A stretch of DNA of 36,622 nt from positions 1-36,622 of the forward strand of contig JAPKCP010000001.1 of assembly GCA_028822885.1 (NCBI GenBank), given 5' to 3'. Position numbers and translations under genes: made by a program. Position 1 is the first letter of the stretch, and the number at the start of each line of letters is the position of its first letter. Below, one piece after another: positions 1 through 8,333 of this stretch. The notes beneath the pieces are model-generated. The model was given only the letters and a program-made list of their open reading frames with translations, was not told the DNA's origin and did no database searches. This stretch comes from Yoonia sp. (GTDB taxonomy: Bacteria; Pseudomonadota; Alphaproteobacteria; Rhodobacterales; Rhodobacteraceae).

Positions 1-335
1 GCGAGTGTGCCCGTGCGTTTCGCCATATTTTTCGCATAATCACCGATACGCTCAAGCGATGCAGTGATGCGCAAGACTGTAAGAATGGCGCGTAAGTCTT
101 TGGAAACTGGTGCTCTTAAGGCAATCGTGCGCGCTGCTTCGTCGTTGATTTGCATTTCCAACGCATCGATTATTTTGTCGTCGGCCCGCACCTTTTCGGC
201 GAGTTCCAGATCACGATTTGCCAATGCTTCGGCAGCTGAAAGGATCGCGTCTTCGACAAGGCCACCCATGCGGATTACAAGCGCTTGGATGGCTTCAAGA
301 TCGCGGTCGTAGGCGGATGAAATGTGTAAGCTCAT
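1..335 (-). CDS. phoU: Phosphate signalling protein PhoU (partial; C-terminus beyond the window)
   Basis: Only the first 111 or so residues are in the window; the reading frame stays open to base 1. The translation starts MSLHISSAYDRDLEAIQ and continues through the helical motifs IRMGGLVEDAI, ADDKIIDALE and LERIGDYAKN, which are typical of the first PhoU three-helix repeat with its acidic metal-binding residues. PhoU represses Pho-regulon signalling by linking the Pst transporter to the PhoR kinase. It begins 12 bases after pstB on the same strand, with CTCCTT-complement Shine-Dalgarno sequence (AAGGAG) just ahead of the ATG. In relatives phoB follows next, so the response regulator probably lies just outside the window. 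Confidence 0.93.
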   Translation of the reverse strand, partial: MSLHISSAYDRDLEAIQALVIRMGGLVEDAILSAAEALANRDLELAEKVRADDKIIDALEMQINDEAARTIALRAPVSKDLRAILTVLRITASLERIGDYAKNMAKRTGTL

Positions 336-347
336 TGTCCCTGCTCC

Positions 348-1148
348 TTACCCGATCCGGCCTGAGATGTAGCTCTCAGTCCGTGGGTCTTTGGGATTGG
401 TGAAAATTTGATCAGTATCATCGTATTCTACAAGACTACCAAGGTGGAAGAACGCAGTTTTTTGGGACACCCGTGCAGCCTGCTGCATAGAGTGTGTGAC
501 GATGACAACGGCGTAGTTTTGGCGCAATTCGTCAATCAACTCTTCGACTTGTGCAGTGGCGATCGGGTCAAGTGCTGAGCATGGTTCGTCCATCAGCAAG
601 ACTTCTGGCTCTGTAGCGATTGCCCGCGCAATGCACAGACGTTGTTGTTGTCCACCTGACAGGCCGGTTCCAGGTGCGTTCAAGCGGTCCTTAACTTCGT
701 CCCAGATGGCCCCACGCCGCAGCGCACGTTCCACGATCTCGTCAAGATCAGCCTTGGAATTGGCCAATCCGTGGATTTTGGGACCATAGGCAACATTGTC
801 ATAAATCGACTTTGGGAATGGGTTTGGCTTTTGGAATACCATACCGACTTTCGCCCGCAATTGTACTGGATCAACTTTTGGATCGTAGATGTCTTCACCG
901 TCAATCAAGATGTCACCCGTCACCCGGCAAATATCAATTGTGTCGTTCATCCTGTTGATACAACGCAGGAAAGTTGATTTCCCACAACCCGACGGACCAA
1001 TAAATGCGGTGACGGTTTTGTCCCCAATTTCAACGTTCACGTCTTTGATCGCATGCGTATCTTCATAGTGAACCTGCACGTTCTTTGCGCTGATTTTGAT
1101 GTTTTCTGTCGTGCTCATGGCCCGGTCCGTTCTGTAAATGTCTTGCAT
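348..1148 (-). CDS. pstB: Phosphate ABC transporter ATP-binding protein PstB
   Basis: This is the cytoplasmic ATPase that powers high-affinity phosphate import through PstC/PstA. The 266 residues carry Walker A GPSGCGKS (51-58), the Q-loop in VFQKPNPFP, the ABC signature LSGGQQQR, Walker B LLMDEP and the switch histidine in VTHSM. VFQKPNPFP and DEPCSALDP are characteristic of PstB within the ABC family. It starts six bases after pstA stops. An internal ATG at 1118 (MSTTENIK) would give 256 residues and matches the length of many homologues; neither start has a strong Shine-Dalgarno sequence, so the first ten residues are uncertain. Confidence 0.96.
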   Translation of the reverse strand: MQDIYRTDRAMSTTENIKISAKNVQVHYEDTHAIKDVNVEIGDKTVTAFIGPSGCGKSTFLRCINRMNDTIDICRVTGDILIDGEDIYDPKVDPVQLRAKVGMVFQKPNPFPKSIYDNVAYGPKIHGLANSKADLDEIVERALRRGAIWDEVKDRLNAPGTGLSGGQQQRLCIARAIATEPEVLLMDEPCSALDPIATAQVEELIDELRQNYAVVIVTHSMQQAARVSQKTAFFHLGSLVEYDDTDQIFTNPKDPRTESYISGRIG

Positions 1149-1154
1149 GTCATT

Positions 1155-2486
1155 CTACCAGCGCCGCTCAAATCTGCGCCGAAGGATGATGGCGATGGTG
1201 TTCATGATCAACAGGAACACCAGAAGCGTGATGATGGCTCCCGACGCCCGTTCCACAAAACCGGGATCGGCGCGTTGTGTCCAGTTGAAGACCTGAACAG
1301 GAAGGGCAGTTGATGCTTCCCCAAATAGCCCTGCATCAGCTGTATAGGCGGCTGGATATTCGCGCACAAAGGCGACCATCCCGATAAGCAATAGCGGTGC
1401 GGTTTCACCCAAGGCCTGTGCAAGTCCGATGATCGTACCCGTCAAGATACCCGGTGCTGCGAGCGGTAGAACATGATGAAACACTGTCTGCATTTTCGAT
1501 GCCCCGACCCCAAGTGCCGCATCGCGGATGCTAGGCGGTACAGATTTCAATGAGGCCCGTGTTGAGATGATAATCGTTGGCAACGTCATCAAGGTCAGGA
1601 CAAGGCCGCCAACAAGCGGCGACGATTGATTAAACTGGGCAAAGTTGATGAAAATCGCAAGCCCAAGGATGCCGTAAACGATAGACGGAACAGCGGCGAG
1701 GTTTGAGATGTTCACCTCAATCACATCGGTCCAGCGGTTCTTTGGTGCAAATTCTTCAAGGTAGATAGACGATGCAACACCGATGGGAAGTGCCAGACAA
1801 AGCACCACCAGCATCATGTAAAGCGAGCCAAGGATAGCGACGCCAAGCCCCGCAGCCTCTGGTCGTTGATCGGATGCGTCAGGGGCTGTCAGGAACTTCC
1901 AGTTGAACTTGGTGTCCATGACGCCTACGTCGGCCAATGCTTGCGCTAAAATCAATGCCTCAGGCGACGTGTTGTTGTCTAAGGCAGCGGATTCCATTGT
2001 CACGCGGCCTTTAAAGAACCCGTCGATCCGTCCTTCTGCAAGGACTCTTTGGGTGATGGTTGTCCCAATCAAGTCAGGGTTGTCGAGCACCCGAAACCGC
2101 ACGGTTGCAGCGGCTTCTTTTGAGATCATCGCGCCGATGTCCTTGTCGGACATGCCTGTCTCAATGCCAAGGGCTGCGATTTGTGCTACGAAACCATCCC
2201 GTAAAATCCTAGCGTAGCCAATGGTTGTGACCTTCGCCATGACCGCAGGATCACGAACGCCAGATTTGTCGAGCTTGTCTTCCGGCAACGCCATTTCTAG
2301 CGTTATGTGGGTCTGTTGAAACGCACTTAGCCCAGATGACAGCACAGACGTCAACAAGATGACCAAGGCTACGACTGCAACCGCAATGGCGCTAAACCCA
2401 TAAGCCCGAAAGCGTCGTTCTTGTGCGTTGCGTTGTTTGGTCCGTGCGTCGATTTCGAGCAGAGATTTTCTTTTAACGGCAGTCAT
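1155..2486 (-). CDS. pstA: Phosphate ABC transporter permease PstA
   Basis: One of the two membrane subunits of the Pst phosphate importer. At 443 residues it is much longer than the enteric protein (about 300). After one N-terminal membrane segment (about residues 32-53) there is a soluble region of roughly 150 residues, then the six-helix permease core. The core holds the PstA sequence YLEEFAPKNRW and a cytoplasmic EAA-type loop around DAALGVGASK, where PstB docks. I believe the long periplasmic insert is normal for Rhodobacterales PstA, but this was not checked by alignment. Its ATG overlaps the pstC stop by four bases (ATGA), implying translational coupling. Confidence 0.95.
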   Translation of the reverse strand: MTAVKRKSLLEIDARTKQRNAQERRFRAYGFSAIAVAVVALVILLTSVLSSGLSAFQQTHITLEMALPEDKLDKSGVRDPAVMAKVTTIGYARILRDGFVAQIAALGIETGMSDKDIGAMISKEAAATVRFRVLDNPDLIGTTITQRVLAEGRIDGFFKGRVTMESAALDNNTSPEALILAQALADVGVMDTKFNWKFLTAPDASDQRPEAAGLGVAILGSLYMMLVVLCLALPIGVASSIYLEEFAPKNRWTDVIEVNISNLAAVPSIVYGILGLAIFINFAQFNQSSPLVGGLVLTLMTLPTIIISTRASLKSVPPSIRDAALGVGASKMQTVFHHVLPLAAPGILTGTIIGLAQALGETAPLLLIGMVAFVREYPAAYTADAGLFGEASTALPVQVFNWTQRADPGFVERASGAIITLLVFLLIMNTIAIILRRRFERRW

Positions 2487-3688
2487 TCGTACTGCTCCCG
2501 ATATTTACGGACGATCATGAGAGCCACTACATTTAGACCCAATGTGATGACAAACAAGGTTAGGCCAAGGGCAAACGCGACCAGTGTTTCAGGTGCTGCG
2601 AAATCCGTGTCACCCGTCAGTTGGCTGACAATTTTGACGGTCACGGTAGTCATTGCTTCGAACGGATTAAGCGACAATCTTGCCGCTGCCCCTGCCCCAA
2701 GGACCACGATCATCGTTTCACCGATGGCCCGTGACGCGGCTAAAAGAATCGCACCAACGATGCCCGGTAATGCCGCTGGGATCACGACTTGGCGGATCGT
2801 TTCAGACTTTGTGGCTCCAAGGCCGTATGACCCGTCACGCATCGCTTGAGGCACAGCGTTTATGATGTCGTCTGATAGCGAGGACACAAAGGGGATCAAC
2901 ATGACGCCCATGACAAGGCCCGCAGTCATAACAGTCGAGGCACTTTGGCCGAAGCCCATAGGCTCTGCGAAATAGTCCCGCAGGAACGGGCCGACTGTCA
3001 CAAGTGCGAACAAGCCATAGACGATTGTAGGGATACCAGCAAGAATCTCAATCACAGGCTTGGCGACAGAGCGCATCCGTGGCGTTGCGTATTCACTCAG
3101 GTAGATTGCTGCGAACAAGCCGACGGGAACCGCCAAGGTCAGCGCGATAAAACTGATGTAAAGTGTCCCCCAAAGCAGAGGTAGGATGCCTAACGCAGAA
3201 TTTCCGCGGAAATTAGGCGACCATTCTGTTGAAAAGAAAAAATCCGTCCAAGCGTATTGTGAGAAGAAGTTTAGCGATTCAAACAACATCGAAAAGACGA
3301 TACCGATTGTGGTCATGATCGCGATGGATGAGGCAAAAATCAATAACCCCATGATCCACCGCTCTGCAGCAGATCGTGCGCGGAAGGTTTCGGAAATCTT
3401 CAAAAGCGATGACACAAAGCCTGCAATGGTCAGACCAAAAGCCACAACAACAAAGACCGTAGGGTTCAGTGAAAATACACCAATCCGTGTCAACAACGCC
3501 ATAACCGCGACAAATGAGAGTGCAGGCAGCAGCGTCGAAAGGGCGGTGTTTAGCGCGTGCTGTTTTGGCAGTGATGTCAATTTTTTGATGTCACCTGAAA
3601 CGACGCTCCGTGCGCGCGCAAGGCCAGCAAAATAGCCAACAACCGAGAGGCTAATCGCAAAAAGAAGGGGATACGTTAAGGGAAGCAC
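2483..3688 (-). CDS. pstC: Phosphate ABC transporter permease PstC
   Basis: Partner permease of PstA. The translation has about eight hydrophobic segments, the PstC motif YLSEYATPRMR, the GIPTIVYGLFAL helix and the EAA loop DGSYGLGATKSET. I chose the GTG at 3688 (401 residues, starting VLPLTYPLLFAI) over the upstream ATG at 3751. The GTG has AGGA nine bases ahead of it and leads straight into a membrane helix. The longer version would add about 21 polar residues encoded by the hairpin that separates pstS from pstC. The 3' end overlaps pstA by four bases. Confidence 0.9.
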   Translation of the reverse strand: MLPLTYPLLFAISLSVVGYFAGLARARSVVSGDIKKLTSLPKQHALNTALSTLLPALSFVAVMALLTRIGVFSLNPTVFVVVAFGLTIAGFVSSLLKISETFRARSAAERWIMGLLIFASSIAIMTTIGIVFSMLFESLNFFSQYAWTDFFFSTEWSPNFRGNSALGILPLLWGTLYISFIALTLAVPVGLFAAIYLSEYATPRMRSVAKPVIEILAGIPTIVYGLFALVTVGPFLRDYFAEPMGFGQSASTVMTAGLVMGVMLIPFVSSLSDDIINAVPQAMRDGSYGLGATKSETIRQVVIPAALPGIVGAILLAASRAIGETMIVVLGAGAAARLSLNPFEAMTTVTVKIVSQLTGDTDFAAPETLVAFALGLTLFVITLGLNVVALMIVRKYREQYE

Positions 3689-3726
3689 TGTGTCGGTATC
3701 CTGTCGAAATATATAATGTTTGCGCA

Positions 3727-3748
3727 AGGCCCGACAGCTGCCGGGCCT
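3727..3748 (-). promoter_or_regulatory. Intercistronic hairpin between pstS and pstC
   Basis: Seven perfect base pairs (AGGCCCG / CGGGCCT) enclose an eight-base loop. The hairpin lies 21 bases after the pstS stop codon and has no following T-run. A second perfect palindrome, TCACAATTGTGA, adjoins it at 3748-3759. The position fits partial termination or 3'-end protection of pstS mRNA, giving more binding protein than permease. This function is inferred. Confidence 0.65.
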
Positions 3749-3768
3749 CACAATTGTGAAATGCTAGA

Positions 3769-4800
3769 TTAATCCGCCAGCAACACTTCGTCAGCGACAG
3801 TCGCTTGCACCGCTGCCAGTTCTGGATCAGAGACCAAACCATATTCAGCCATTGGACCGTCTGGGCCAGCCATGTCATCTGATACGAAGAATTCTGCGAA
3901 GTCTTTCAGACCCGGGATGACATCGATGTGCGCTGCTTTGATGTAGAAATACAGCGGACGTGACACGGGGTAGTCGCCAGCCGCAATAGCTTCGGTTGTT
4001 GGGACAATGCCCGACATCGTAGCGACCTGAAGCTTGTCAGTGTTATTCTCGTAGAAGGCCAAACCAAACACACCAATGCCGTTGTCGTCCGCTTCGATCC
4101 GCGCGAGCGTTTCAGTGTAGTCACCATCAATATCAACGGACAGACCATCTGTGCGCACGGCCATACACGTTCTTTCAGCGGTGTCTTCATCTACGCCTGC
4201 AGCGAGCATGCCTTCAAAAAAACCGCCGTCTTCGCAGCCAGCCAACAGAACTTTTTCTTCGAAGACTTCACGTGTGCCGTGCTTTGTACCCGGGATAAAT
4301 GCTTGGATTGGTTGATCTGGGAAGTCTGCGTTAACTTCGTTCCAGTTGGCGAATGTGTTTGTCACCAGCGCACCATCGATAAAGTGCTCTTTTGCCAAGG
4401 CCTTGTACCAGTCTTCTGGCGTGAACGCGAAACTGTTGCCAGCGATATCAGACGCGAAAACGATACCATCATAGCCGATCCGAACTTCGATGATGTCGGT
4501 GACACCAGCGGCAGCACAAATTTCACGCTCTGATGACTTAATCTGGCGGGATGCGTTTGCGATGTCGATTGTATTTGCGCCAACACCTTCACAGAACCGC
4601 TTCAAACCAGCGGATGATCCACCAGATTCAACAACAGGTGTTGGATAGTCAAAATTCTCACCAAAAGCTTCGGCAACGATAGCCGCGTATGGCAGCACAG
4701 TGGATGAGCCAGCAACTTGGACGTTGTCACGTGCAACAGCGGATGTGGCAGACATGGCAGTCAGTGCCAGGACGCAAGTCGATAATTTCAAAGACGACAT
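3769..4800 (-). CDS. pstS: Periplasmic phosphate-binding protein PstS
   Basis: Captures inorganic phosphate in the periplasm and delivers it to PstC/PstA. The start at 4800 gives 343 residues and is preceded by GGAG with six-base spacing. The ATG seven codons upstream has no comparable site and would put polar residues ahead of the signal peptide. The signal peptide MSSLKLSTCVLALTAMSATSAVA is followed by a likely cleavage site before RDNVQVAG. Phosphate-contact motifs of the PstS family are visible: AGSSTVLPY, ESGGSSAG, NASRQIK and GTKHGTRE. It is the first gene of the pst operon and is preceded by a Pho-box array. Confidence 0.95.
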   Translation of the reverse strand: MSSLKLSTCVLALTAMSATSAVARDNVQVAGSSTVLPYAAIVAEAFGENFDYPTPVVESGGSSAGLKRFCEGVGANTIDIANASRQIKSSEREICAAAGVTDIIEVRIGYDGIVFASDIAGNSFAFTPEDWYKALAKEHFIDGALVTNTFANWNEVNADFPDQPIQAFIPGTKHGTREVFEEKVLLAGCEDGGFFEGMLAAGVDEDTAERTCMAVRTDGLSVDIDGDYTETLARIEADDNGIGVFGLAFYENNTDKLQVATMSGIVPTTEAIAAGDYPVSRPLYFYIKAAHIDVIPGLKDFAEFFVSDDMAGPDGPMAEYGLVSDPELAAVQATVADEVLLAD

Positions 4801-4870
4801 TTGTATCTCCAAGTTAGTCATTCGTAGGCCAGCGCAGATCGCCCAACCCCTATGCCATCAGTTAGGCGCC

Positions 4871-4914
4871 TTTTGGCAACCTTTTGTGACAGTTGTGTAA
4901 AGGTTTTATGACAG
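4871..4914 (-). promoter_or_regulatory. Pho-box array upstream of pstS (PhoB-binding region)
   Basis: Read on the minus strand from 4914, the sequence has CTGTCAT (4914-4908), a degenerate CCTTTAC (4903-4897), CTGTCAC (4892-4886) and a weak GGTTGCC (4881-4875). Each seven-base unit is followed by AAAA, ACAA, AAAA and AAAA, giving an exact 11-base period. CTGTCAT repeats of seven bases with four-base spacers are the known PhoB recognition pattern. The array lies about 70-115 bases upstream of the pstS start. Binding by PhoB is inferred from the motif. Confidence 0.85.
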
Positions 4915-4976
4915 TGGAGATCTTGTTGGGCTGGTTAACCAAATGAGCCGAGATCAGCGCGGTTTCGCCCCATAAA

Positions 4977-6011
4977 TCACAGTATCTCGCAGGGCAAAAG
5001 AATCGCTACTGACGTCCCCTGCCCGACCACGCTTTCAAAGTGCAGCCGCCCACGATGTCGGTTCGCAATATGCTTCACAATTGCCAGACCAAGGCCCGTG
5101 CCACCCATCTCGCGGTCGCGGTGCCCATCAACGCGGTAAAACCGTTCAGTCAGCCGCACAAGGTGATGCGCAGGAATGCCATCACCAAAGTCTTGCACCG
5201 TCATGCGTACGCATGTTTGTTGCAGCGTTGTCTCGTAGGCTGGTGCGCTGATTGAGACGCAGATACCTTCCGGTGTCGCCCCATATTTGATCGCATTTCC
5301 AATGAGATTGTTCAAAACCTGCTGTAGCTGCGCGTCATCACCCGGGACAAGTGGGATATCAGCGTCAATATCAATGCTCAGGTGGGTCCCCGCTGCTTCG
5401 GCAAGTGGCCCCAAGAGTTCGCAGGTTTGCTGCGCAATATTACCAAGATCAACAATGAGCGTTGGGCGACGACGTTCAATGTCTTCGACCCTGCTCAATG
5501 AAAGCAAATCATCGACTAGGCGTCGCAGCCGGTCTGCCTCCGTCGCCATAATTCCAAGGAAACGCTGTTGCGCAGGCGGATCATTTTTTGCAGGGCCTTG
5601 TAGCGTTTCGATAAAGCCAAGCAACGCCGTCAGCGGCGTGCGCAATTCATGACTGACGTTCGCCACAAAGTCGCGCCTAAGCGTATGCGTGGCCTGTTCT
5701 GCCGACTGATCCTCAAACATAACCAACAAGTGGTCGCTTTCGGGAATGATGGACACTTCATACACTTGGTCAGTCTGCCCTGACCGTGTGACATATCGTG
5801 CGATTGTTTGGGACATTTCGTCTCTCGCACGATCAATGGCATCAAGCACCGCAGGTTGTCGCAATGCAGTCACATAATTGCGCCCAGTGAAATCAAACGT
5901 TAGCAATTCAGTCATGGCAGCATTCTGGATGCTAACACGTTGATCCGGATCAATAAGTAGCATTGGCGCTTTGATTGATTGTATCACAAGTCGTGCAGGA
6001 AACTGTGTCAT
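4977..6011 (-). CDS. phoR: Phosphate-regulon sensor histidine kinase PhoR
   Basis: Controls the phosphorylation state of PhoB according to Pst activity. The 344 residues hold an N-terminal PAS-like region (about 10-105), the dimerisation/phosphoacceptor box FVANVSHELRTPLT with His121, and the ATPase boxes LIGNAIKYG, DFGDGIP and GGTGLGLAIVKH. No convincing membrane helix is visible, unlike enteric PhoR, so it may be soluble or held at the membrane by partners. A GGGGACGAG purine stretch precedes the ATG. It lies directly upstream of pstS on the same strand, separated by 176 bases containing the Pho boxes. The family assignment rests on this context, because the kinase core alone is generic. 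Confidence 0.88.
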   Translation of the reverse strand: MTQFPARLVIQSIKAPMLLIDPDQRVSIQNAAMTELLTFDFTGRNYVTALRQPAVLDAIDRARDEMSQTIARYVTRSGQTDQVYEVSIIPESDHLLVMFEDQSAEQATHTLRRDFVANVSHELRTPLTALLGFIETLQGPAKNDPPAQQRFLGIMATEADRLRRLVDDLLSLSRVEDIERRRPTLIVDLGNIAQQTCELLGPLAEAAGTHLSIDIDADIPLVPGDDAQLQQVLNNLIGNAIKYGATPEGICVSISAPAYETTLQQTCVRMTVQDFGDGIPAHHLVRLTERFYRVDGHRDREMGGTGLGLAIVKHIANRHRGRLHFESVVGQGTSVAILLPCEIL

Positions 6012-6108
6012 CTCGTCCCCGAGTTAGATCTGCTGCGAATTTACCGGAGTTGAGCCAAACAGCAATGCAACAAAAATTGATCATGCCGTCAAAGTAGGCG
6101 CTCTTGGG

Positions 6109-6633
6109 TCAGTCCGCCAATCGAACAAGCCCATCACGAAAGCGCTTTGCATTTTGCTGATAGTGCAAAGCAGATTGCGTCAGGCTTAGTATGGCGGCAG
6201 CGTCCAGTTCCCTGACGACCTTGCCCGGTGCACCCATCACAAGTGACCCGTCGGGGATAACCTTGCCTTCTGTGATTAATGCGCCTGCCCCAATGAGACA
6301 GTTTTTGCCGATAACAGCCCCATTTAGAACAGTCGCGCCCATCCCAATCAGGCTGTTGTCCCCGATGGTACAGCCATGAAGCATTGCTTTGTGACCAATG
6401 GTGCAGTTCATCCCAATCGTCAGCGGATACCCTGTGTCAGTATGTAGGACGCAGTTTTCCTGAATATTACTGCCTTGCCCGACCATAATTGGGTCATTGT
6501 CGCCCCGGATCGTTGTGCCAAACCAGACAGATGCGTCACCAGAAAGGGTTACATTTCCAATCACATGCGTGCCCGGCGCAACCCAAGCTGTTGGGTTAAT
6601 CTGCGGGCGTTTTCCGTCTAGTTCATATATCAT
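6109..6633 (-). CDS. Gamma-carbonic-anhydrase-like hexapeptide-repeat protein
   Basis: The 174 residues form a left-handed beta-helix of hexapeptide repeats (for example IGNVTL, IGMNCT, IGDNSL, IGKNCL). Three histidines occupy the zinc-ligand pattern of gamma-class carbonic anhydrases: His64 in VLHTD, and His81 and His86 in IGHKAMLHG. Relatives include YrdA, PaaY and Cam-like proteins. Zinc binding is likely, but catalysis cannot be read from sequence, since many family members show little carbonic anhydrase activity and PaaY is a thioesterase. The ATG overlaps the gmk stop by four bases, so the two are translationally coupled. Confidence 0.87.
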   Translation of the reverse strand: MIYELDGKRPQINPTAWVAPGTHVIGNVTLSGDASVWFGTTIRGDNDPIMVGQGSNIQENCVLHTDTGYPLTIGMNCTIGHKAMLHGCTIGDNSLIGMGATVLNGAVIGKNCLIGAGALITEGKVIPDGSLVMGAPGKVVRELDAAAILSLTQSALHYQQNAKRFRDGLVRLAD

Positions 6634-7268
6634 TCGCGATCCTCAAACTGATCTTGCAGCGTGCGTACATGATCCATGAGATCAGGTTGTTGGCTCGCGC
6701 GGAGCCGCTCTGCTGAGATGATCGTTTTCAACCGTTCTTCGGTTTTCGCCAAATCATCGTTGACCAGCACATAGTCATACCCATCCCAGTGGCTAATCTC
6801 GTCCCAGCTTTTTTGCATTCGCTGTTCGATGATGTCAGCTTCGTCTTGCCCACGCGAAATCAGGCGGCGATGAAGCTCTGTGATCGAAGGCGGTAAGATG
6901 AAAATGGATAACACATGGTCCTTGAGCGATGATGTCGAAATCTGCTGCGCGCCTTGCCAATCGATGTCAAACAACACATCCCGCCCGGCGTCGATGGCTT
7001 TAGCGACTGGGCCTTGCGGTGATCCGTAATAGTTTCCAAACACCCGCGCATGTTCCAGCATATCCTTGTCAGACACCTGCCGTTTAAAGGATTCTTCAGT
7101 GACAAAGTAATAATCTTGACCGTCGACCTCGCCCTTTCGCGGGGCGCGCGTGGTTGCCGAAACCGAAAACCGCAACGTGTCGTCCCATTTCCGCAAGGCC
7201 CGCGCGAGTGTCGATTTGCCCGCACCAGAGGGTGACGATAAAATGATAAGAAGACCACGGCGCGCCAT
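6630..7268 (-). CDS. gmk: Guanylate kinase
   Basis: Phosphorylates GMP to GDP with ATP in purine nucleotide synthesis. The 212 residues match the usual family length. The P-loop SSPSGAGKST lies at about residues 11-20, followed by the GMP-binding region (TTRAPRKGEVDGQDYYFV), the lid-domain element LISRGQDEADIIEQRM and the YVLVNDDL segment. It starts six bases after yicC, a pairing common in proteobacteria, and its end overlaps the gamma-carbonic-anhydrase-like gene. The three genes probably form one operon. Confidence 0.97.
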   Translation of the reverse strand: MARRGLLIILSSPSGAGKSTLARALRKWDDTLRFSVSATTRAPRKGEVDGQDYYFVTEESFKRQVSDKDMLEHARVFGNYYGSPQGPVAKAIDAGRDVLFDIDWQGAQQISTSSLKDHVLSIFILPPSITELHRRLISRGQDEADIIEQRMQKSWDEISHWDGYDYVLVNDDLAKTEERLKTIISAERLRASQQPDLMDHVRTLQDQFEDRE

Positions 7269-7274
7269 CAGGTA

Positions 7275-8174
7275 TTACTCCACATTCTGGATTTGTTCGC
7301 GCATCTGATCGATCAAAGTCTTGAGATCAAGACCGACCGAGGTCAGTTTTGTGTGCTGCGCTTTGGAACACAGTGTATTCGCTTCGCGGTTGAATTCCTG
7401 TGACAAGAAATCAAGCTTCCGACCAACAGGTTGATGTTCCTTTTGCGCAGCTTCAAGCAGTTCAGAGGCGGCAGAGACATGCGCCTTCAGCCGATCAATT
7501 TCTTCGGTGACGTCTGTTTTGACAGCCAGAACAGCAATTTCTTGCGCTAAACGATCTGGATCGAGATCAGTGCTCTCAAGCACTCGATTTAGCGCTGTTT
7601 CAAGCGCCTTAGCCGCATCTGTGCGGCGTGCAGCCACTGCTACTTCTGCGTTTGCAATATGACCTGCTATTTCAGACAGTTGCGTTGCGATGATTGCGTT
7701 CAAGCTTTGCCCTTCGCGTTCGCGCATTTGGATAAGATCATGCAAAAGCGGTGCGATATCGGCCTTGATAGCCGCTACAATAGCGGAACTTAGACCATCG
7801 TTCGGACCATGCCGCACGACACCGCGCTGGTTTAAGACGTCTGCAGTGGTAGGCTGAGACAGCGTCACACCCATCGTGAATGCGCGTTCTTGAATCTGAT
7901 CCAACGCAGACAAAACACGGCTAAGCTGTGCATCATCAAGTGCCAAGTCCGGCACATCATCGTTGAGCGTGAGGCGCAAAGAGAGGCTGATATTTCCCCG
8001 TTTGATTACTTTCGTAAAAGCAGCCCGGACATCTGCTTCAAGACCCTCTATACCATCAGGCAGGCGCAAACGTAGGTCCAAACCACGTGCGTTTACACTG
8101 CGAACCTCCCAAGCCCACGTTGCTCCATTTGCACTGCCTGATCGGCTCGCAAATGCTGTCATTGATTGGATCAT
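7275..8174 (-). CDS. yicC: YicC/YloC family endoribonuclease
   Basis: The 299 residues open with the family signature MIQSMTAFAS and EVRSVNARGLDLRLRLP. They end with the conserved C-terminal block DFLSQEFNREANTLCSKA, followed by VGLDLKTLIDQMREQIQNVE, which is the most diagnostic part of the family. The centre is rich in charged helices. Characterised homologues (E. coli YicC, Bacillus YloC) act on RNA as endoribonucleases. It is the first gene of the yicC-gmk-carbonic-anhydrase-like group and is transcribed divergently from the PAS protein gene across 159 bases. Confidence 0.93.
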   Translation of the reverse strand: MIQSMTAFASRSGSANGATWAWEVRSVNARGLDLRLRLPDGIEGLEADVRAAFTKVIKRGNISLSLRLTLNDDVPDLALDDAQLSRVLSALDQIQERAFTMGVTLSQPTTADVLNQRGVVRHGPNDGLSSAIVAAIKADIAPLLHDLIQMREREGQSLNAIIATQLSEIAGHIANAEVAVAARRTDAAKALETALNRVLESTDLDPDRLAQEIAVLAVKTDVTEEIDRLKAHVSAASELLEAAQKEHQPVGRKLDFLSQEFNREANTLCSKAQHTKLTSVGLDLKTLIDQMREQIQNVE

Positions 8175-8333
8175 CGTCGCCCACCTGCCCGCTTGTTCAA
8201 AATATCCCTACTGGCAAACACCCGCCTTGAGCAAGAGCCGCCCGTTAACCGCTTAATCCTTTGTTAGGTGAATTTTGGTAACTTTCTGTTAACTTGTGGG
8301 CAAATGAGGACTGACCCCAAGAAGGACTGATCA

